DNA of 42,469 bases from Culturomica sp. (GTDB taxonomy: Bacteria > Bacteroidota > Bacteroidia > Bacteroidales > Marinifilaceae), in NCBI GenBank assembly GCA_031262745.1, contig JAISHE010000026.1:1-42469 (forward strand), given 5' to 3'. The first letter of the stretch is position 1, and each line of letters opens with the position of its first letter. Shown piece after piece: positions 38,354 to 42,469 of this stretch. The translations under genes were made by a program, and so were the position numbers. Under the pieces are notes generated by a model. That model was given only the letters and a program-made list of their open reading frames with translations. It was not told the DNA's origin and ran no database searches.

Positions 38354-38394
38354 TAGAAATTTTCCTCGGCTTACGAATTAAAGTTGCTCTATTT

Positions 38395-38856
38395 ATGGCT
38401 ATTAACCTATCTGACAAAACTCGAAAAAACATTCAATTGTGGGGTTATATCTTTGCATGGTTTATTGCGATGCCTTTCGCAATGTTCCCGTCTATTTTCG
38501 ACGGAGATTTTAACTTTTTAAACAATAATGATCCGAGTGTATTCGCTATACCATTTGCGATGGTCGCTATTATATACCTTTGGGATACGGCTTTTACTAT
38601 GGCTCGAAATAAAAGGGGTCTCAACAGTGTAAAATCATACGATTTTCTCGTATGGATTTTAATTTTATTATCTCTGGGAATCATATTTGTTGTTCTTTTC
38701 ATAACATTCTATGAAACTGCGTGGATAAGATACTGTTTTCTTGTAGCGTGCTGGATTGTCATATCTGCCTTAAAATATTTTTCTGTAGTATGTTCCGAGA
38801 GTATTAGTAGTCAGTCGGTAGAATATGTAAACGTTATTGTCCCTGTTAATAGTTAA
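38395..38856 (+). CDS. Small multi-pass membrane protein, unknown function
   Basis: I do not recognise the family. The 153-aa product has about four hydrophobic segments (about 14-33, 50-68, 84-106 and 109-131), a short charged N terminus, and a cytoplasmic-looking loop rich in lysine and arginine (MARNKRGLNSVKS). It ends four bases before the next gene, so the two are probably co-translated and may work together. Base composition does not differ clearly from neighbours. Confidence 0.7.
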   Translation: MAINLSDKTRKNIQLWGYIFAWFIAMPFAMFPSIFDGDFNFLNNNDPSVFAIPFAMVAIIYLWDTAFTMARNKRGLNSVKSYDFLVWILILLSLGIIFVVLFITFYETAWIRYCFLVACWIVISALKYFSVVCSESISSQSVEYVNVIVPVNS

Positions 38857-38860
38857 AGAT

Positions 38861-39550
38861 ATGTATATAGCATTTTCCATAGTAGTTACGGTACTTGTTG
38901 TACTTCAATTTGTTTTGTGGCGGATATCGAAACCCCAATCCAAAAGGAAGTACAATGTGGTAAAAGCGGGGAATCCCGATAAACCTACCGCTAAAAAAAT
39001 TACTGCAAGTAATTTTAGCGAGAAGAGATTCAAATTTGGTGACAGGATAGTGGATCCGTCGGATTATGAAATTTTCATAGTCGAAGGGGAATCTATGTCT
39101 CAAAATAATATTCATAATGGCGATGCGGTTTTCGTTGTCAAATGGCAAGATTCAGACAAAGCAAATATCAAAGACATTAAAACAAAGCCTGTTTTTGTCT
39201 TTGAGATAGATAATGCCAATGGTTCACAAGATAGAAAAGAAGCAGATATTGAATATAAATTAAGAAAATACATGTCTGTTTTTAATTCTGATGAAGTTTT
39301 TGATGAGTTCTTTGGTCGGGTCTCTAATGAATATCCGGAATTAATCGATTGCAGAGAGGCTATTGAGTCGGATTTCAATAAATGTATGATAAAATACAGG
39401 GATAGAAATCCGGAGAATGGTATAATCATATTTTCAAACACATTACGCGAGCCTGATAAAATCAAATATTCTTTTCATCCGTTGAATTTTTTGGTTGGAG
39501 ACGTCAAATATATCGTTCCTTCAGGTTCCTTTAAGACCTTTCCTGAATAA
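38861..39550 (+). CDS. Membrane-anchored protein with S24/S26-like serine motif
   Basis: The ATG at 38861 gives 229 aa beginning with one membrane helix (2-20, MYIAFSIVVTVLVVLQFVLW) and a basic stretch, RISKPQSKRK. A TTG 24 bases upstream in frame would overlap the preceding gene and is less likely. Residues 70-92 read EIFIVEGESMSQNNIHNGD, close to the VxGxSMxPxIxxGD box of LexA-type (S24) and signal-peptidase (S26) families, with candidate nucleophile Ser78. A possible general-base lysine is Lys133 or Lys136 (EYKLRKYM). Near the C terminus HPLNFLVGDVKYIV could be the closing strands of the fold. No helix-turn-helix is present. Whether it is a protease is unproven; the role is unknown. Confidence 0.65.
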   Translation: MYIAFSIVVTVLVVLQFVLWRISKPQSKRKYNVVKAGNPDKPTAKKITASNFSEKRFKFGDRIVDPSDYEIFIVEGESMSQNNIHNGDAVFVVKWQDSDKANIKDIKTKPVFVFEIDNANGSQDRKEADIEYKLRKYMSVFNSDEVFDEFFGRVSNEYPELIDCREAIESDFNKCMIKYRDRNPENGIIIFSNTLREPDKIKYSFHPLNFLVGDVKYIVPSGSFKTFPE

Positions 39551-39559
39551 TAATATACA

Positions 39560-39776
39560 GGCGTATGGCATACGCCGATTATCTGACAATGGGTTTAAAC
39601 CCATTGTTATTGTTTGGCGTATGCCCTACGGAACCCCCGCCCACAAAAAAAGCAGATGAACCTTGTTCTCGCTTCATAAACCTCAAACACTTACTAAAAA
39701 AAGTTTAATCCGCTCGGACAAAAGTCCATCTGCCTGTTGCTACCTCATCAGAGGCGTGATACCATACGCCCAACCA
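39560..39776. repeat. Cluster of palindromes between convergent genes
   Basis: The stretch holds GGCGTATGGCATACGCC (39560-39576), a perfect 22-bp palindrome at 39586-39607 centred on GGGTTTAAACCC, and a further TTTGGCGTATGCC near 39613 that can pair with CATACGCCCAA near 39764. GCAGATG near 39651 and CATCTGC near 39727 form an inner pair. The palindrome at 39586-39607 is followed by a T-rich stretch and could terminate the rightward gene. The nested pairs resemble a fold-back repetitive element. No gene is visible here. Confidence 0.6.
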
Positions 39777-39795
39777 TTTTCATGGTATTTCCCCT

Positions 39796-39826
39796 CGTAG
39801 GGGCAACCACAAGGGTTGCCCCTACG
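39796..39826. terminator. REP-like hairpin at the 3' end of the 222-aa gene
   Basis: CGTAGGGGCAACC (39796-39808) pairs perfectly with GGTTGCCCCTACG (39814-39826) around a 5-base loop. The right arm contains the stop codon of the leftward gene. The GTAGGGGC...GCCCCTAC core resembles dispersed palindromes seen in many bacterial genomes. It has no strong T-tract, so its role as terminator or mRNA-end stabiliser is uncertain. Confidence 0.6.
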
Positions 39827-40490
39827 GCACTATGCTGCTTTGTATTTCGCCGAAATGTCCCATTTCGCCTTTGGTGTTTTGCCAAGCGAGGGCAAAATAG
39901 ACAACCTTACCGCGCTGTTCTTCTTCAAACTCCAACGTTATTGGCGATTTGGTGTCTAAGGCTGAATGTGTGAATACGTCTATTCCGGTGGGAGGCGTGT
40001 CGCTCACTATCCATTTCACCACTGCTCCCTGAACGCCGGCGGGTTTGGCGCGGTGGTCGCTACCCGAATTACGGAAAGAAATTGTGAGGCAACGTATCAT
40101 ATTGCGGTCGATACCCGTTACGTCGGGAACTGTGTCGGGTACGGGAACCGGCGTGCGGGTGGTTTTATGAAGCGGCAAACCCATAGCCATTTTATCCTCA
40201 TCGCTCACTTTGGGATTGTAGGTGATGTAAGATTTTATCAACATGCGTAATTGCTTCCCATACTCATTTCGGGCGGAATTCTTCGTCTGCACGACTACGC
40301 TTGTCTTCGTTGCCGGGTTCTCTACTACGGAATATGCCGCTTCCCACTTGGCTCGAAGTGATGCCACATCCGCAACAACATCTGCGGGGATAAGCCACAA
40401 TTCCGCATTCTTTTCAACTGAATTTACCACAACACTCTGGAAAGTGTTGAATTGGGCGTCTCCGCCCGGAATAGGATCTGAAGTACTCAT
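39822..40490 (-). CDS. Uncharacterised 222-aa protein
   Basis: The product starts MSTSDPIPGGDAQFNTFQSV and has no signal peptide or membrane segment. An N-terminal half of alpha-helical character (ELWLIPADVVADVASLRAKW) is followed by a linker rich in Pro, Val and Thr (TRTPVPVPDTVPDVTG). A beta-rich C-terminal half ends with GKVVYFALAWQNTKGEMGHF. The layout and phrases such as KPAGVQGAVVKWIV resemble proteins of unknown function that I have seen in various anaerobic bacteria; the C-terminal half could be an Fn3- or Ig-like fold. It lies downstream of the FISUMP gene on the same strand, separated by the 21-bp array. Function unknown. Confidence 0.7.
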   Translation of the reverse strand: MSTSDPIPGGDAQFNTFQSVVVNSVEKNAELWLIPADVVADVASLRAKWEAAYSVVENPATKTSVVVQTKNSARNEYGKQLRMLIKSYITYNPKVSDEDKMAMGLPLHKTTRTPVPVPDTVPDVTGIDRNMIRCLTISFRNSGSDHRAKPAGVQGAVVKWIVSDTPPTGIDVFTHSALDTKSPITLEFEEEQRGKVVYFALAWQNTKGEMGHFGEIQSSIVP

Positions 40491-40570
40491 GATTCTTTCG
40501 TTTTAAAATTAATATTAATATACTGATTGCCAACTATTTTGGCTATTCTTATAAATTGTTTTCTAAGTTC

Positions 40571-40717
40571 TGCCGAACTTTCCGGTCAACTTGCCGAACT
40601 CTCCGATCAACTTGCCGAACTTTCCGGTTAACTCGCCGAACTTTCCGGTTAACTCGCCGAACTCTCCGATCAACTTGCCGAACTCTCCGGTTAACTCGCC
40701 GAACTCTCCGAATGTAC
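40571..40717. repeat. Intergenic 21-bp tandem array (GCCGAACT units)
   Basis: Seven units begin (GCCGAACT) at 40572, 40593, 40614, 40635, 40656, 40677 and 40698, with no change of phase. The unit is close to TTGCCGAACTCTCCGATCAA followed by one more base; the variable positions are nearly all transitions. It fills the gap between the stop of the FISUMP gene and the 222-aa gene. On the minus strand it stays open as heptapeptides (GEFGELT, GKFGKLI), in a frame different from the FISUMP gene; no separate gene is supported. Confidence 0.9.
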
Positions 40718-40721
40718 GGGA

Positions 40722-40735
40722 TTGCCCTCCGGCAA
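40722..40735 (-). other. Short hairpin just after the FISUMP stop codon
   Basis: TTGCC and GGCAA pair around a 4-base loop, 6 bases past the stop codon of the FISUMP gene. It could be a weak mRNA-end structure. A hairpin directly downstream of a variable region is also a feature of some diversity-generating retroelement targets; see the finding on this gene. Confidence 0.4.
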
Positions 40736-40741
40736 CGCCGC

Positions 40742-42469
40742 CTAATTCTTTAAACAACGGACGGAATAGCCGTACGAGTTCGTACCGCTTACACGGAGGA
40801 CTGTAGCACCGCCAGTGCTCAGATGCCGGATCCACGCAGCGCCAAAAGTTGTAGTATACTCTGATGACGACCACCAGTGTCCGTACGCACCAACGTAGTC
40901 GAACGTACCACCGGAGTAACTCCGGTAGCCACCCGGAAGCCCGCTCCAACCACTACTGTTAGTACCGGCACCGGATGCCCATAAACTACTTGTACTCTTT
41001 AACTGACGTCCCTGATCTGTGCCACGCCACTCATTAGCATCTGCCTGAACTTGTGTCATACCAAGATACATTTCCAAAGTCTTAAACTCCCCATCGCTCG
41101 GAATATGCCAACCATCAGGACATATTCCTTGTGTGTATCCCGAACCGTCTACAGCGCATTTCTTATTTTTTGCGGTAATTACATTTGCACCACCTGTTCC
41201 GACATTTTCACCATTAACTGCTTCATCCCAATTATAAATTCCACCGTAGGTAATACAATTACTTTCATTATTACTATAACATATCTTTTGAATTCCTTCA
41301 ACTTGATGTGTAGTGTAATCTGTGTAGCTTACTATAGTTCCGATATTCATGTTCTTTGTCATCCAACATTGAGTGCCGATTTCTTTGGTCGGATAAATCT
41401 GACTATTCCTGCTGTCCGTAAAGTTATTGCCACAAGTGAAATTAATTGGAGATTCGGTTTCAACAGCAGTAACCGTAACAGTTAGATTAGCTTTATTGCG
41501 ACAGCCACTCATTTCAACATTGCATTCAACGGTTTTATTGCCATTAGTTAAATTACCGTCGAAAAAATCTCCGTAAACAGGAGTATAACTTGCTCCTGTT
41601 TTAGTGCCCGTTTCTGTTATCCAACTGTAAGTTGATGTACCGGATGTGTAAGGTACACTCGCAGTAATTAAATTTACATCACAAGACTTAAGTATACTGC
41701 TTGTTGGACTAAACGAAATAGTCAAATTAGGAACTGTTGTTGACGCCACTGCCGTTTCCGCTTCACCCAAAGCCGTGATAGCTTTGCGCTTGAATTTCAA
41801 TGCCAGACTTACCCCGCTAAAACTTTCCTGAACGTAGGTCAACGTTTCCGAAACAGCATCCGGAATTAGTTCCCAAGCAGCCGACCCTTTTTGAACATAC
41901 CAAACGTAGGCTATCCTCGTGTCTATTGACACTCCGTTCCACTTCACGCTTGCCGGTTTGGTTTCGGAAAGAATAACTCCATTTGCACAACCCGTAGAAG
42001 GAACACTTATCGTCCCCGCATCAAGCGTTACGTTGCCTCCAAACGTGTGAACTGCTCGGAACCCCATTGTGCTGTCCCTAACGTCGGAAACATTTGCCCT
42101 CGTTCTATCCGAAATCATTAACTCCGCATTTTGGAATGAAGTGAAATCCCCACCCTTAGCAATAAAAGAGGTAGGCGTTGTAGCCCATGCCGTTACCGCA
42201 TCAGCAATCTCGCCGTTGCCGTGAGAAGTGTAAACATTAGAAGTGTTGAAATTGCTGCCGGCATCTACGGAATAACACATCTCCGCCACGTTGCCGCTCA
42301 TCTCCATCAAACCCCAAAACGTGGCTCCTGCCTGAGCCTGTGTCGAACTCGAAGTGCCGAAACTCGCACTGCGAACAGGTCCGAAATCGGCATTATCATA
42401 ATTGACGTTAGTTGTAGCTGAAGAAGGTTTTTCACTAATCTTGCCGGCGTTGAGCAAATCTCTTTTTGC
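40742..42469 (-). CDS. Surface protein joining FGE-sulfatase-like and FISUMP domains (5' end missing)
   Basis: The frame is open to the right edge, so the N terminus is missing; a TTG at 42457 is not a credible start. The visible 575 codons begin inside a formylglycine-generating-enzyme-type (C-type-lectin-like) domain: FWGLMEMSGNVAEMC, FIAKGGDF and a closing MGFRAVHTF. Two Ig-like stretches follow (to about residue 310). The C-terminal 230 aa are a Fib_succ_major paralogous (FISUMP) domain: IGTQCWMTKNMNIG, GICPDGWHIPSDGEFKTLE, LPGGYRSYSGGTF, WWSSSEY and YGYSVRCLKN at the end. FISUMP proteins are thought to be surface-exposed in Bacteroidota and Fibrobacter; ligands are unknown. The catalytic cysteines of true FGE enzymes are not evident in the visible part, so a binding role is more likely. 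Confidence 0.85.
   Translation of the reverse strand, partial: AKRDLLNAGKISEKPSSATTNVNYDNADFGPVRSASFGTSSSTQAQAGATFWGLMEMSGNVAEMCYSVDAGSNFNTSNVYTSHGNGEIADAVTAWATTPTSFIAKGGDFTSFQNAELMISDRTRANVSDVRDSTMGFRAVHTFGGNVTLDAGTISVPSTGCANGVILSETKPASVKWNGVSIDTRIAYVWYVQKGSAAWELIPDAVSETLTYVQESFSGVSLALKFKRKAITALGEAETAVASTTVPNLTISFSPTSSILKSCDVNLITASVPYTSGTSTYSWITETGTKTGASYTPVYGDFFDGNLTNGNKTVECNVEMSGCRNKANLTVTVTAVETESPINFTCGNNFTDSRNSQIYPTKEIGTQCWMTKNMNIGTIVSYTDYTTHQVEGIQKICYSNNESNCITYGGIYNWDEAVNGENVGTGGANVITAKNKKCAVDGSGYTQGICPDGWHIPSDGEFKTLEMYLGMTQVQADANEWRGTDQGRQLKSTSSLWASGAGTNSSGWSGLPGGYRSYSGGTFDYVGAYGHWWSSSEYTTTFGAAWIRHLSTGGATVLRVSGTNSYGYSVRCLKN
40754..40858 (-). other. Candidate hypervariable segment at the FISUMP C terminus
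   Basis: In these 35 codons 26 end in C or T, and most surface-loop positions are NNY codons (ATC, CAT, AGC, ACT, GGC, GGT, GCT, GTC, CTC). Related FISUMP proteins, as I remember them, often have Asn (AAY) at these places. That pattern is what adenine-directed mutagenesis by a diversity-generating retroelement would leave. The segment is also richer in G+C than the gene upstream. No template repeat or reverse transcriptase lies in this window, so this is a hypothesis only. Confidence 0.3.

Noticed and set aside
38861..39550. LexA/UmuD-type SOS repressor
   Set aside because: There is no helix-turn-helix and no Ala-Gly self-cleavage site, and the protein begins with a membrane helix; only the serine box is shared.
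40563..40949. A 128-codon minus-strand frame ending in GEFGELT heptapeptides
   Set aside because: Its first part overlaps the FISUMP C terminus in another frame, and the rest is a 21-bp array that must stay open in several frames because 21 is divisible by three. No start context supports translation.

Overview
The window reads as chromosomal DNA of an anaerobic member of the Bacteroidota, most likely order Bacteroidales. The evidence is a short 286-residue primary sigma factor without region 1.1, many promoter boxes of the TAnnTTTG type used by that phylum, a type IX secretion (T9SS) plug protein, a GLPGLI-family protein beside a SusC/TonB-like outer-membrane protein, a complete Na+-translocating NADH:quinone reductase operon, a DUF4301 protein and a FISUMP-domain surface protein. 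No rRNA, tRNA, CRISPR array or complete insertion sequence was seen.

Layout. (a) 1-13100, minus strand: a three-gene operon of secreted Ig/PKD-repeat proteins (801 aa with a dockerin-like C terminus; 2514 aa; and a third of more than 1041 aa that runs off the left edge). (b) 13100-14154: a long non-coding stretch holding a degenerate array of GCGA-N~33-TCGC dyads with a period of about 68 bp. (c) 14155-17520, plus strand: DUF4301 protein, undecaprenyl-phosphate translocase (DUF368/PopT) and shikimate dehydrogenase. (d) 17571-17855: an intergenic 21-bp tandem array. (e) 17989-22182, plus: four translationally coupled genes for lipopolysaccharide or glycan decoration (LicD, GT9, GT90, Kdo/heptose-type kinase). 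(f) 22204-28318: a histidine kinase/response regulator pair divergent from a GLPGLI protein and an outer-membrane beta-barrel protein, bracketed by related MITE-like ends. (g) 28459-32382, minus: primary sigma factor, HtrA protease, META-domain lipoprotein and T9SS plug protein. (h) 32494-38275, plus: nqrABCDEF. (i) 38395-39550: a small membrane protein and a membrane-anchored protein with an S24/S26-like serine motif. (j) 39551-39826: a cluster of palindromes. (k) 39822-42469, minus: a 222-aa protein of unknown function, a second 21-bp tandem array and a 5'-truncated surface protein that joins an FGE-sulfatase-type domain to a FISUMP domain.

How it fits together. Much of the window concerns the cell envelope: surface adhesin-like proteins, LPS decoration, lipid-carrier recycling, envelope proteolysis, and a T9SS component that may help export such surface proteins. 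The nqr operon supplies a sodium-motive force. The points most worth following are the GCGA/TCGC dyad array, the C-terminal end of the FISUMP protein (which resembles the target region of a diversity-generating retroelement, although no reverse transcriptase or template repeat is in the window), the two 21-bp arrays in unrelated intergenic regions, and the two MITE-like ends around the two-component/GLPGLI module.
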